Assembly (NCBI GenBank): GCA_001730015.1
Contig: MDLA01000126.1
Location: 238,829 to 302,828 of the forward strand
Length of the DNA: 64,000 bases
Direction of reading: 5' to 3'
DNA from: Chromatiales bacterium (ex Bugula neritina AB1)
GTDB lineage: Bacteria > Pseudomonadota > Gammaproteobacteria > Granulosicoccales > Granulosicoccaceae
The notes under the pieces are model-generated. The model saw only the letters and a list, made by a program, of their open reading frames with translations. It did not search any database and was not told the DNA's origin. Positions 9,636 to 18,181 of this stretch are shown piece after piece. Numbering within the stretch: the first letter of the stretch is position 1; every line of letters begins with the position of its first letter. The translations under genes and the position numbers were made by a program.

Positions 9636-9802
9636 CTAGCCCGCATTATTCATGGGATTGACGGAATCTCACTTGATCTTTGATTCCACAGAGAATTTTT
9701 TCTCTTGCAAATATCAGTAAGTATTCGACGCGAGAAGAAAATCCACTGTGAAAACAAATCTCTACGCGATATCCTCGCCACCCCATGAATAAAGCGGGCT
9801 AG
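9636..9802 (-). repeat. MITE-like element, family A, copy 1
   Basis: A 159-bp non-coding element (9640-9798) with imperfect terminal inverted repeats CCCGCATTATTCATGGG and CCCATGAATAAAGCGGG, flanked on both sides by CTAG, which reads as a 4-bp target duplication. It is roughly 80 percent alike by eye to 41694-41877 in the opposite orientation. It has no coding capacity, lies 16 bp after the protease stop and could act as a hairpin for read-through transcripts. Confidence 0.85.
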
Positions 9803-9811
9803 AAGTTACTA

Positions 9812-10432
9812 ATGAATCTACCTTTTTCTGCTTCAGCGGATCGCAACAAAAGTGCTATCGGCGATGCGCTTATGCAATACTTTGCCGACGCCACCACGGT
9901 GATCGAAATAGGCAGTGGTTCCGGCCAGCACGCTGTGTATCTGAGCGAGCGGTTTGCCCACCTCGACTGGCAGCCGACGGATCAGGAGGAGTATTTACCA
10001 GGGATACAGCAAACGGTATCTCATTATGCCAGGCCGAACATTCGTCCTCCTCAATTGCTTAATGTTGCCCGGTGTGCATCGGGCACAGAAAAATACAGCT
10101 TTGCCTATTCGGCCAATACAGCTCATATCATGAGTGAAAAAGAAGTAGCGGCTATGTTTCTGGTTTTGAGTTCGCGCCTGACTATAGGTAGCTGCTTTGC
10201 ACTGTACGGACCGTTTAAGTTCAATGGCGCACAGGTAAGCCGGAGCAACGCAGAGTTCGATTCCATGTTGCGCCAGCAGTCAGGTGATATGGGTATCAGA
10301 GATAAAATCACATTAGACGAATTTGCTGCCAGCGCAGGTTTCGATTTCGTGGAAGCGATAGATATGCCCTCTAACAATCATGTGCTGGTCTGGCGCTATA
10401 GCGGTTCAGGCGAGACTCGCACAACGATATAG
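9812..10432 (+). CDS. DUF938 SAM-dependent methyltransferase-like protein
   Basis: A 206-residue cytosolic protein of the DUF938 family. The segment VIEIGSGSGQHAVYLS at about 30-45 is a class I SAM-binding motif I, and the family has the Rossmann methyltransferase fold. The start SASADRNKSAIGDAL is the usual DUF938 opening. The substrate is unknown. Its TAG stop (10430-10432) is part of a TAGA flanking repeat of the MITE that follows. It is squeezed between two unrelated MITEs, so it has probably been a quiet insertion neighbourhood. Assignment to family is firm; enzymatic activity is inference. Confidence 0.88.
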   Translation: MNLPFSASADRNKSAIGDALMQYFADATTVIEIGSGSGQHAVYLSERFAHLDWQPTDQEEYLPGIQQTVSHYARPNIRPPQLLNVARCASGTEKYSFAYSANTAHIMSEKEVAAMFLVLSSRLTIGSCFALYGPFKFNGAQVSRSNAEFDSMLRQQSGDMGIRDKITLDEFAASAGFDFVEAIDMPSNNHVLVWRYSGSGETRTTI

Positions 10433-10625
10433 ACCCTGGTGTTGCATAAAATTTCAAGTTCAGAAGCTTATAGAGCTGTATAAAAGGCGCAGCACGGAGT
10501 TTTTACTGAATTTAGCCTGGTCATTTTAAGTGATATTCAGGAAAAATGAGTACAGCAGCCTTAGATGCTGCTATAGAAGCAGCGTAGCGGTTCTGGGCCG
10601 GAATTTTTTGCAACATCCGGGTAGA
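10430..10625 (+). repeat. MITE-like element, family B, copy 1
   Basis: A 188-bp element (10434-10621) with ends CCCTGGTGTTGCATAAAATT and AATTTTTTGCAACATCCGGG, inverted and imperfect. TAGA flanks it on both sides, a probable 4-bp target duplication; the left copy includes the stop codon of the DUF938 gene. A second copy lies at 34599-34798 in the same orientation. No ORF is present. It probably depends on a transposase elsewhere in the genome. Confidence 0.85.
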
Positions 10626-10642
10626 GTATCTGCAAACCGGGG

Positions 10643-12133
10643 TCAGGTAGTCTGATGCTGAACACCGTCAACAGCTTTGCGCCATGCGGCAATCAATTGA
10701 TCGCGTTCGTCTGCATCAATATTCGGGGTGAATTCCTGGTCGAGTAGCCAGTTGGCCGCAAGGTCTTCGTGGCTTTTATATATTCCGCAATGCAGACCCG
10801 CCAGGTAAGCTGCGCCGAGTGCGGTGGTTTCAGTTTGCACGGGGCGTTGTACCGGAATGTTTAGAATGTTGGCTAGAAACTGGCAGACCCAGTTATTGTT
10901 TACCATGCCCCCATCCACTCTTACTTTAGTTGGCGTCACCCCGTCTTCTGCCATCGCTTTGAACAGATCGTAGGTCTGAAACGCCACTGATTCGAGCGTG
11001 GCGCGAACTATTTGCTCAACCCCGGTATCCCGTGTCAGTCCGAATAACGCTCCGCGTGCATCCGGGTTCCAGTGAGGAGCGCCGAGGCCGGTAAACGCCG
11101 GTACCAGATAGACACCCTGGTTTGAGGTGAGCCCTTTTACCATGTTTTCGGTTTCTTCAGCGCTTTTAATAACACCCAGTCCATCGCGCAGCCATTGCAC
11201 CGCGGCACCGGCAACAAATATAGAGCCTTCGATGGCGTATGTGGTTTCGCCGTTTAACTGGTAGGCAACGGTGGTAAGTAGCCTGTTTTCAGAGCTAAGG
11301 GCTTCCTTGCCGGTATTGAGCAGTACGAAGCAACCCGTGCCGTAGGTACTTTTTATCGTGCCCGGTTCAAGGCAGATCTGGCCAAACGTGGCCGCTTGCT
11401 GATCCCCCGCTACTCCGCACACCAGTATACCGTCGCCGAAAATATCACTGGCAATTTTTCCGAAGTGGTCACTGCTGTTCTGGACACCGGGCAGCATGGT
11501 TTTAGGAATATCGAGGATAGTGAGCAGTTCGTCGTCCCATTCACCTGTATGGATATTATAAGCGAGCGTTCGTGATGCATTAGTGGCATCTGTTGTGTGT
11601 ACCTCGCCGTGGGTCATGCGCCACAACAAAAAGCTGTCGATAGTACCAAACAGGAGGTCACCGCTATTGGCACGCTCGCGAGCGCCGTCTACGTTATCTA
11701 GAATCCAGCGTATTTTTGTTGCAGAAAAATAGGGGTCGAGCAGCAAGCCGGTTTTCGCCGTGAAGGTTGGTTCATAGCCGGATTCCTTCAGTTCGTTGCA
11801 GTATGCAGCAGTTCGACGGTCCTGCCAGACAATAGCATTGTGCACAGCTTTACCGCTGTGGCGGTCCCACACTACCGTTGTTTCACGTTGATTGGTTATA
11901 CCGGCGGCGGCGATACTGAAGCCTTCCCGGGAGGCAAATTCAACAGCTTCGCTGCAGACGTCTACCACGCTTTGCCAGATCTCTTCCGGGTCGTGTTCCA
12001 CCCAGCCGGATTGCGGAAAATGCTGCGTGAATTCCCGCTGCGACGTGAATACGGAGCTGCCATCCTTTTGAAACAGAATGGCTCGTGAGCTGGTTGTGCC
12101 TTGATCAATACTGAGAATCAAAGTGTCAGGCAT
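10643..12133 (-). CDS. glpK: Glycerol kinase
   Basis: Phosphorylates glycerol to sn-glycerol 3-phosphate in the cytosol. The 496-residue FGGY-family protein has the N-terminal phosphate motif [11 protein letters not shown], the WQDRRT segment and the C-terminal [18 protein letters not shown]-binding region, and is full length. I chose the start [12 protein letters not shown]; an ATG nine codons upstream is possible but gives an unusual leader. It is divergent from glpV, sharing an operator-rich 218-bp region. The FGGY signature GLGAPHW is intact. Confidence 0.96.
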   Translation of the reverse strand: MPDTLILSIDQGTTSSRAILFQKDGSSVFTSQREFTQHFPQSGWVEHDPEEIWQSVVDVCSEAVEFASREGFSIAAAGITNQRETTVVWDRHSGKAVHNAIVWQDRRTAAYCNELKESGYEPTFTAKTGLLLDPYFSATKIRWILDNVDGARERANSGDLLFGTIDSFLLWRMTHGEVHTTDATNASRTLAYNIHTGEWDDELLTILDIPKTMLPGVQNSSDHFGKIASDIFGDGILVCGVAGDQQAATFGQICLEPGTIKSTYGTGCFVLLNTGKEALSSENRLLTTVAYQLNGETTYAIEGSIFVAGAAVQWLRDGLGVIKSAEETENMVKGLTSNQGVYLVPAFTGLGAPHWNPDARGALFGLTRDTGVEQIVRATLESVAFQTYDLFKAMAEDGVTPTKVRVDGGMVNNNWVCQFLANILNIPVQRPVQTETTALGAAYLAGLHCGIYKSHEDLAANWLLDQEFTPNIDADERDQLIAAWRKAVDGVQHQTT

Positions 12134-12210
12134 AAGTGGGTCCCGGGTTGGTGATTGCATTTGTTACTTGCTTACTTTATCGAACCGGCTGCACGAATCA
12201 AATGCAAACC

Positions 12211-12220
12211 GTTCATGAAC
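12211..12220. promoter_or_regulatory. Possible second GlpR half-palindrome in glpK leader
   Basis: The perfect 10-bp palindrome GTTCATGAAC lies between glpK and glpV, on the glpK side of the main operator-like repeat. It uses the same GTTC/GAAC half-site as the 12246-12270 repeat, so it may be a second binding site of the GlpR repressor acting on glpK. Short palindromes arise by chance, so confidence is modest. Confidence 0.35.
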
Positions 12221-12245
12221 CAGCCCGAAGGATGGTAGTAGCCGG

Positions 12246-12270
12246 TGTTCGTTATATTTTCATCCGAACA
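12246..12270. promoter_or_regulatory. Probable GlpR operator in the glpK/glpV divergent region
   Basis: An inverted repeat with perfect arms TGTTCG (12246-12251) and CGAACA (12265-12270) separated by 13 bp. E. coli GlpR operators also use TTCG/CGAA half-sites. It lies directly upstream of the predicted glpV -35 box, where a DeoR-family repressor such as the GlpR encoded at 14181 would control both divergent transcripts. Confidence 0.55.
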
Positions 12271-12279
12271 TTTTCTGGT

Positions 12280-12308
12280 TTGCAAACGAAAATAGTGATT
12301 GATATAGT
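12280..12308 (+). promoter_or_regulatory. Predicted sigma-70 promoter of glpV operon
   Basis: TTGCAA (-35, 12280-12285) and TATAGT (-10, 12303-12308) are separated by exactly 17 bp. The -10 lies 43 bp before the glpV start. The position beside the GlpR-like inverted repeat makes it a sensible repressor-controlled promoter. Confidence 0.6.
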
Positions 12309-12351
12309 CCTCGTTCCAGCGCACAAGCGTTTGGTTTAATCGGAGGATATT

Positions 12352-14088
12352 ATGAAATCAATGTTAGCGGTTGCAATCTCAGCCGCACTAACCATGGCAG
12401 CGAACAGTGCTACTGCAGGTAGTGCAGAAGCTGAGAAATGGATTAACGAAGAATTCCAGCCATCAACTCTCTCGAAAGAGGAGCAGATGAGTGAAATGGA
12501 ATGGTTCATCAAAGCAGCTGAACCGTTTAAAGGCATGGAAATAAATGTCCTGTCTGAAACCATACCAACTCATGAATACGAGTCCGGCACACTAACCAAA
12601 GCGTTTGAAGAAATTACCGGTATCAAGGTGAATCATCAGCTGCTTGGCGAAGGTGAGGTGGTTCAGGCAGTACAAACACAGATGCAGACCAAGCGTAACC
12701 TTTACGATGCCTACATCAACGACTCCGATCTGATCGGTACTCACTCACGTTTGCAGCTTGCAGTGAACCTGACTGATTTTATGGCTGGTGACGGCGCTGA
12801 TGTAACCAGCCCGACTCTGGATCTGGAAGACTTCATGGGTATTTCGTTTACCACGGGTCCCGACGGAAAGCTCTACCAGCTCCCCGACCAGCAATTCGCC
12901 AACCTGTACTGGTTTCGCTATGACTGGTTCAGCCGCAAAGATCTGCAGGAGCAGTTTCAAGCCAAGTATGGCTACCCGCTGGGCGTACCGGTTAACTGGT
13001 CTGCCTACGAAGACATTGCCGAGTTTTTCAGCAAAGATGTAAAAGAAATTGATGGTGTCGAAATCTATGGTCACATGGATTACGGAAAGCGCGCACCGGA
13101 TCTGGGCTGGCGCATGACTGATGCCTGGCTGTCGATGGCTGGTATGGGTAGTAAAGGATTACCAAATGGTGTTCCTGTCGACGAATGGGGCATTCGCATG
13201 GAGGCCGGAACCTGTAATCCGGTAGGTGCATCGGTAAGTCGCGGTGGTGGTGCGAATAGCCCGGCTGCAGTCTATGCGATCAGAAAGTGGGACGAATGGT
13301 TGCGCGAATATGCACCTCCGGGCGCTGCTGACTACGATTTCTATCAGTCGCTGCCCGCACTGGCGCAAGGTAATGTGGCACAGCAGATATTCTGGTACAC
13401 CGCTTTTACTGCTTCAATGGTGGCACCAAAAAGCGAAGGCAACAACACAGTTGATGATGCTGGCAAGCCATTATGGCGAATGGCACCGTCACCTCATGGC
13501 CCTTACTGGGAAGAAGGCCAGAAGCTTGGTTATCAGGATACCGGTTCGTGGACCATTCTAAAATCCACACCGACAGAAAGAGCCAAGGCAGCCTGGCTGT
13601 ATGCCCAGTTTGTTACTGCAAAAACGGTCTCACTGAAAAAAACACACGTAGGTTTAACACCTATTCGTGACAGTGATATCCGGCATGAGTCGTTCACCGA
13701 GCGTGCTGCTGAGCTTGGTGGTTTGGTAGAGTTTTACCGCTCACCTGATCGCGTTCGCTGGTCACCCACCGGTGTAAACGTGCCGGATTATCCCAAACTT
13801 GCACAGATTTGGTGGCAGCAAATCGGTGACGTAAATTCGGGTGCCTTTACTGCGCAGGAAGCGATGGACCGGCTGGCTGGAGAGATGGATATCACAATGG
13901 CGCGCATGCAGGCGGCGGACGAAAAAGCCAATATCTATGGTGGCTGTGGTCCTCGTCTGAACGAAGAGAAAGACCCGAATGAATGGCTCAATATGCCTGG
14001 TTCGCCTAAAGCCAAACTGGCCAATGAGAAGCCTCAGGGTGAGACTATCGCCTATGATGAGCTGATCAAACAGTGGGCTACGCAGTAA
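12352..14088 (+). CDS. glpV: Glycerol ABC transporter substrate-binding protein
   Basis: A 578-residue periplasmic protein with a clear signal peptide (MKSMLAVAISAALTMAANSA, cleavage near TAG). It captures glycerol for the GlpSTPQ importer. It is an unusually large family-1 solute-binding protein, as GlpV proteins are in rhizobia, and carries the NVLSETIPTHEYESGTLTKA segment typical of that group. A strong GGAGG lies six to ten bases before the ATG. First gene of the plus-strand glycerol group. A short hairpin follows the stop, so more transcript may cover glpV than the downstream genes, as is usual for binding proteins. Confidence 0.92.
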   Translation: MKSMLAVAISAALTMAANSATAGSAEAEKWINEEFQPSTLSKEEQMSEMEWFIKAAEPFKGMEINVLSETIPTHEYESGTLTKAFEEITGIKVNHQLLGEGEVVQAVQTQMQTKRNLYDAYINDSDLIGTHSRLQLAVNLTDFMAGDGADVTSPTLDLEDFMGISFTTGPDGKLYQLPDQQFANLYWFRYDWFSRKDLQEQFQAKYGYPLGVPVNWSAYEDIAEFFSKDVKEIDGVEIYGHMDYGKRAPDLGWRMTDAWLSMAGMGSKGLPNGVPVDEWGIRMEAGTCNPVGASVSRGGGANSPAAVYAIRKWDEWLREYAPPGAADYDFYQSLPALAQGNVAQQIFWYTAFTASMVAPKSEGNNTVDDAGKPLWRMAPSPHGPYWEEGQKLGYQDTGSWTILKSTPTERAKAAWLYAQFVTAKTVSLKKTHVGLTPIRDSDIRHESFTERAAELGGLVEFYRSPDRVRWSPTGVNVPDYPKLAQIWWQQIGDVNSGAFTAQEAMDRLAGEMDITMARMQAADEKANIYGGCGPRLNEEKDPNEWLNMPGSPKAKLANEKPQGETIAYDELIKQWATQ

Positions 14089-14100
14089 TAACTTAAGTGC

Positions 14101-14129
14101 AAAGGGCGGAGCACTATGCTCCGCCTTTG
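14101..14129 (+). terminator. Hairpin after glpV (partial terminator or mRNA stabiliser)
   Basis: AAAGGGCGGAGC pairs with GCTCCGCCTTTG around a five-base loop with one bulged G. The T-run is short (CTTTGTACGATTT), so termination would be leaky. Such a hairpin between a binding-protein gene and its downstream transporter genes often lets the first gene be expressed most. Confidence 0.55.
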
Positions 14130-14180
14130 TACGATTTATAACGCCAGGTTACCAGCTTCCCGCCCGGTACCAGAAATCTA

Positions 14181-14984
14181 ATGGATAAACCGGTCTCAGT
14201 GAAAATGGCAACACCACCTGGCTGCGGGCTGAACTCCCGGCAACAGGTCATACTCGATCATGTGCGGAACAATGGTGAAGTTCAGGTCGACTCACTATCC
14301 GATGTAATGGAAGTAACCCCGCAAACTATTCGTCGAGATCTAAACTTAATGTGTGATATGCGCTTGCTGCAGCGTGTTCACGGTGGAGCGGTATTGCACG
14401 ATGGAGTGTCAAATATGGGCTATGAGGCGCGCAAGCGTTTTATGGCTGAAGAAAAAGAACTGATCGCCAGAGCGGCAGCGCAACTTGTACCGGAGGATTC
14501 CTCACTATTTGCAAACATCGGTACCACAACGGAAGCGGTAATCAGGGAGCTTTCATCGCATCGTGGGCTGCTGGTGGTGACCAACAATGCAAATATAGTT
14601 GAGATTCTCAGGCCGAACATGGCGGCCACAATCATGCTGGCTGGCGGTAAAGTGCGTAATGAAGACGGAGGCATTGTCGGGGAGCTAACCGCTGAATATA
14701 TGGGGCAGTACAAACTGGATCATGCGGTAATCGGGGTATCTTCGCTCGAGCGAGACGGAACTTTGCTTGATTTCGACACACAGGAAGTCAGTGTTGCGAA
14801 AGCGATAATCCAGAATTCCCGTTCGACAATTCTTGTCGCAGATTCCAGTAAGTTCGAACGCAGTGCGCCGATCCGTATCGGCAACGTATCACAGGTGGAT
14901 TATGTGGTGACTGACCGTAGCCCGCCTAATGAATTTATAGAGCACTGTCAGAGAAGCGGTGTGGAGTTAATAATCGCTGGCTGA
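14181..14984 (+). CDS. glpR: DeoR-family glycerol repressor
   Basis: A 267-residue regulator. The N-terminal DeoR helix-turn-helix (VDSLSDVMEVTPQTIRRDLN, about 38-57) is followed by the RVHGGAV signature and the DeoRC effector domain, including the GTTTEAVIREL phosphate-sugar-binding loop. By homology it represses glycerol genes and is released by glycerol 3-phosphate. It lies between glpV and glpS. Likely operators are the TTCG/CGAA repeats at 12246-12270. Length and order match GlpR of ABC-type glycerol operons. Confidence 0.9.
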   Translation: MDKPVSVKMATPPGCGLNSRQQVILDHVRNNGEVQVDSLSDVMEVTPQTIRRDLNLMCDMRLLQRVHGGAVLHDGVSNMGYEARKRFMAEEKELIARAAAQLVPEDSSLFANIGTTTEAVIRELSSHRGLLVVTNNANIVEILRPNMAATIMLAGGKVRNEDGGIVGELTAEYMGQYKLDHAVIGVSSLERDGTLLDFDTQEVSVAKAIIQNSRSTILVADSSKFERSAPIRIGNVSQVDYVVTDRSPPNEFIEHCQRSGVELIIAG

Positions 14985-15104
14985 GAGCGGGGGCGGTAAT
15001 TTTCAATCAGGCTCCTGGTGCTATACCGAATTGCCCGGCAATCGATGTTTGCTGTAGTTGCAAGCGACGCTGATGATAGCCCGGGCTGATCAGGGGAGGG
15101 AAAA

Positions 15105-15143
15105 GTGAATAATTCCAGAATTGCGCGGGAAAACGTCGTATGA
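15105..15143 (+). promoter_or_regulatory. Possible 12-codon leader ORF coupled to glpS
   Basis: A GTG start follows a near-perfect ribosome-binding sequence AGGGGAGGG (15092-15100). It encodes MNNSRIARENVV and stops with a TGA that overlaps the glpS ATG as ATGA (15140-15143). glpS itself has no good ribosome-binding site in this stretch, so ribosomes finishing the leader could restart on glpS. Inferred from sequence alone. Confidence 0.5.
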
Positions 15144-16207
15144 CGCTTGAATTAAAAAACGTCACACTGGTGCGAGACGGCTCTACACATATATACCCGA
15201 CTGAATTGTCGCTGGTCGATGATCAGTTCAATATATTGCTCGGTACAACGCTGGCAGGAAAAACCACCCTGATGCGATTGATGGCTGGCCTTGATAAACC
15301 CACCGCGGGCGAAGTTTGGTTTGACGGTAAAAATGTTACCGGTCAGGCGGTGCAAAAACGCAATGTGGCCATGGTTTATCAGCAGTTTATTAATTATCCC
15401 AATTTTACCGTGTACGACAACATCGCGTCGCCCATGAAACTGTTGGGCAAAGATAAAAAATCTATAGACAGTGCCATTCACAAGGTGGCCGATCTTCTAA
15501 AGTTAACGCCAATGCTTGATCGCATGCCAAATGAATTATCGGGAGGGCAACAGCAGCGCACCGCGCTGGCCAGAGCGTTGGTAAAAAATGCTCAGTTGGT
15601 GTTGCTTGATGAGCCGCTCGCAAACCTCGATTACAAGTTGCGCGAAGAGCTGCGTGACGAATTGCCGAAGTTGTTTCGTGATACAGGCGCTACCGTTGTT
15701 TATGCCACTACCGAGCCAACTGAAGCGCTGTTGCTGGGTGGTTATAGTGCAACACTATATGAAGGAAGTGTTATCCAGTTTGGTCCCACCGCAGAGGTTT
15801 ACCGTAATCCCGTGGATCAGCGCAGTGCAGGTGTTTTTTCTGATCCGCCCATGAACACCACACGACTGACTAAAAAACATGGCCAATTTTCATTAGACAA
15901 CGGAGTCGCCTGGCAGGTACCGGCGGAGGCCGATAGTCTGGCAGATGGAGACTACACTCTAGGGGTGCGGCCGCATCATTTGACCCTGGCTGAAGTGGCC
16001 GGTCGTACAATAGAAATTGATGGAGAGGTGCTGTTGACCGAAATCAGTGGCAGTGAAAGCACTGTGCACGCTCGTGTTGGCGACAATACCTGGATCTCGC
16101 TCAGTCATGGCATACATCCGCTTAGTATCGGGCAGAAAATAAAATTGCATCTCGATACCGCACAATGCCTGCTGTTTGATCAGGACAATCGATTGGTGTG
16201 GTCATGA
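15140..16207 (+). CDS. glpS: Glycerol ABC transporter ATPase, subunit 1
   Basis: A 355-residue cytosolic ATPase of the importer. The Walker A loop is GTTLAGKTT, a form typical of GlpS rather than the usual GxSGSGKS. The Q-loop, signature LSGGQQQRTALARAL and Walker B VLLDEPLANLD are present; a C-terminal TOBE-like domain follows. The residue after Walker B is normal, so it should be active. GlpS and GlpT form a heterodimer. The start overlaps a possible leader ORF. The stop precedes glpT by 28 bp. Confidence 0.92.
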   Translation: MTLELKNVTLVRDGSTHIYPTELSLVDDQFNILLGTTLAGKTTLMRLMAGLDKPTAGEVWFDGKNVTGQAVQKRNVAMVYQQFINYPNFTVYDNIASPMKLLGKDKKSIDSAIHKVADLLKLTPMLDRMPNELSGGQQQRTALARALVKNAQLVLLDEPLANLDYKLREELRDELPKLFRDTGATVVYATTEPTEALLLGGYSATLYEGSVIQFGPTAEVYRNPVDQRSAGVFSDPPMNTTRLTKKHGQFSLDNGVAWQVPAEADSLADGDYTLGVRPHHLTLAEVAGRTIEIDGEVLLTEISGSESTVHARVGDNTWISLSHGIHPLSIGQKIKLHLDTAQCLLFDQDNRLVWS

Positions 16208-16235
16208 AAGTAACAAGCGGGGGGGCAACTCTATA

Positions 16236-17318
16236 ATGGCAACGATTACCCTGAAAAATCTGCGCCATAGTTATCTGGCGAATCCGGTGGCTGAGACCGA
16301 CTGGGCACTGAAAAACGTAGATTTAACCTGGGAAGATGGCGGAGCTTACGCGCTGCTCGGTTCATCGGGCTGCGGTAAAACTACCATGCTTAATCTGATA
16401 TCCGGGTTGCTGGCACCCTCTGAAGGGTCAATACACTTTAATGATCGCGATGTCACCCGCGCGCGTGCCGAAGAACGCAATATAGCTCAGGTATTTCAGT
16501 TTCCGGTGGTCTACGACACCATGACCGTGCGTGACAATCTTGCTTTCCCGTTGAAAAATCGCGGAGTTGAAACCGCCTTGATAAAAAAACGCGTGGCGGA
16601 GATAGCTGAAATGCTCGATTTAACCGAGTCGCTCGATAAGCGCGCTGCAGGCCTTACCGCTGACGGTAAGCAGAAGATATCACTTGGCCGAGGTTTGGTG
16701 CGCTCCGATGTCAATGCAATATTATTCGACGAGCCATTAACCGTTATAGATCCGCATTTGAAATGGCAGTTGCGTTCCAAACTTAAAGAGTTGCACCAGC
16801 AGTTTGGTGCGACCATGATCTATGTCACCCACGATCAGACCGAAGCCCTGACCTTCGCTGACAAAGTGGTGGTAATGCACGAAGGCCTGATTGTTCAAAG
16901 CGGAACACCAGAGGAATTATTTGAAAATCCAAAGCATACTTTCATAGGCCATTTCATTGGGTCACCGGGAATGAACGTACTACCCGGTACACTGAGACTT
17001 GGGCGAGCGTGCTTTGAAGGGTATCCGGTTGATCGACACGACTGGGGAAGCCGCATTAAGGCAGAGCAGGAATTTGAGGTGGGTGTACGACCCGAGTTTG
17101 TCCGATTTGCCAATACCGGGATCCCGGTAACTATAAACAAGGTCGATGACATCGGACGGGTTAGAATTGTCGACACGCGCCATGGTACGCATCGCATACG
17201 GCTGGTGGTACCGGAAGGCGAGCCAATTCCGGAATCTAAAGGCTTTGTGCAGTTCGTGCCGGGTAAAACTTCCGTGTTTGTCGATAGCTGGTTACAAGAG
17301 TGGGGCGCCCGGTCATGA
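16236..17318 (+). CDS. glpT: Glycerol ABC transporter ATPase, subunit 2
   Basis: A 360-residue ATPase, partner of GlpS. Walker A GSSGCGKT is canonical, but the signature loop is degenerate: LTADGKQKISLGRGL replaces LSGGQxQRxALARAL. Walker B is ILFDEPLTVID and the H-loop YVTHDQTEA is intact. In a heterodimer with one intact and one altered signature, one ATP site may be weak. I chose the start at MATITLKNLRHSY, which avoids a 32-bp overlap with glpS. The symbol refers to the ABC glycerol system, not the E. coli GlpT antiporter. Confidence 0.9.
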   Translation: MATITLKNLRHSYLANPVAETDWALKNVDLTWEDGGAYALLGSSGCGKTTMLNLISGLLAPSEGSIHFNDRDVTRARAEERNIAQVFQFPVVYDTMTVRDNLAFPLKNRGVETALIKKRVAEIAEMLDLTESLDKRAAGLTADGKQKISLGRGLVRSDVNAILFDEPLTVIDPHLKWQLRSKLKELHQQFGATMIYVTHDQTEALTFADKVVVMHEGLIVQSGTPEELFENPKHTFIGHFIGSPGMNVLPGTLRLGRACFEGYPVDRHDWGSRIKAEQEFEVGVRPEFVRFANTGIPVTINKVDDIGRVRIVDTRHGTHRIRLVVPEGEPIPESKGFVQFVPGKTSVFVDSWLQEWGARS

Positions 17319-18178
17319 CAGCAAAAACAGTTAATCAGAGGGCTTGGTTTCTGGTGCTGCCGGTTGTTGTGCTGGTTGCCTTTAATGCCGTAATCCCGCT
17401 GATGACAGTCGTCAATTATTCCGTTCAGGAAACCTTTGGTGACAATATCTTTTTCTTCGAAGGCCTGAAATGGTTTGAGCAGGTTTTGCATTCAGAGCGT
17501 TTTCATGCGGCACTGGGAAGGCAATTTATGTTTACAGCGATGGTGCTGCTGATAGAAATTCCCCTGGGTGTCGCGATTGCACTGGCGATGCCACGCAAAG
17601 GGATAGGTGTTTCTATCTGTCTGGTACTGATGTCGCTGCCGTTACTGATCCCCTGGAATGTTGTCGGGGCCATGTGGAATATTTTCGCTTTACCGGATAT
17701 TGGCCTTCTTGGAAAAACGCTTAATGCGATCGGGTTTGACTACAACTACACACGGCAACCGTTGTCGGCGTGGTTTACCGTGCTGGCTATGGATGTTTGG
17801 CACTGGACATCGCTGGTGGTATTGCTGGCCTATGCCGGGCTGACCGCTATTCCCGATGCCTACTTTCAGGCGGCGCGCATTGATGGTGCCAGCGCATGGG
17901 CGGTGTTTCGCTACATTCAGTTGCCAAAAATGAAACGTGTACTGACCATTGCAATTCTGCTGCGGTTTATGGATAGCTTCATGATCTACACCGAGCCGTT
18001 TGTACTTACAGGTGGCGGCCCCGGTAACACCACAACCTTTCTATCTATTGATCTGGTCAAGATGGCGCTGGGGCAGTTTGATCTGGGCCCGGCCGCTGCA
18101 ATGTCGCTGATCTATTTTCTGATAATACTGCTGGTGTCCTGGGTGTTCTACACCTTCACTATGCGAGACGAGGAGTAA
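17315..18178 (+). CDS. glpP: Glycerol ABC transporter permease 1
   Basis: A 287-residue inner-membrane permease with about six helices and the cytoplasmic EAA loop (about residues 190-210, AARIDGASAWAVFRYIQLP) that contacts the ATPases. The ATG overlaps the glpT TGA as ATGA, so the two are translationally coupled. An in-frame GTG five codons upstream is less likely. The partner permease is glpQ, three bases downstream. Fits the MalF/UgpA-like half of the importer. Confidence 0.92.
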   Translation: MTAKTVNQRAWFLVLPVVVLVAFNAVIPLMTVVNYSVQETFGDNIFFFEGLKWFEQVLHSERFHAALGRQFMFTAMVLLIEIPLGVAIALAMPRKGIGVSICLVLMSLPLLIPWNVVGAMWNIFALPDIGLLGKTLNAIGFDYNYTRQPLSAWFTVLAMDVWHWTSLVVLLAYAGLTAIPDAYFQAARIDGASAWAVFRYIQLPKMKRVLTIAILLRFMDSFMIYTEPFVLTGGGPGNTTTFLSIDLVKMALGQFDLGPAAAMSLIYFLIILLVSWVFYTFTMRDEE

Positions 18179-18181
18179 AAC

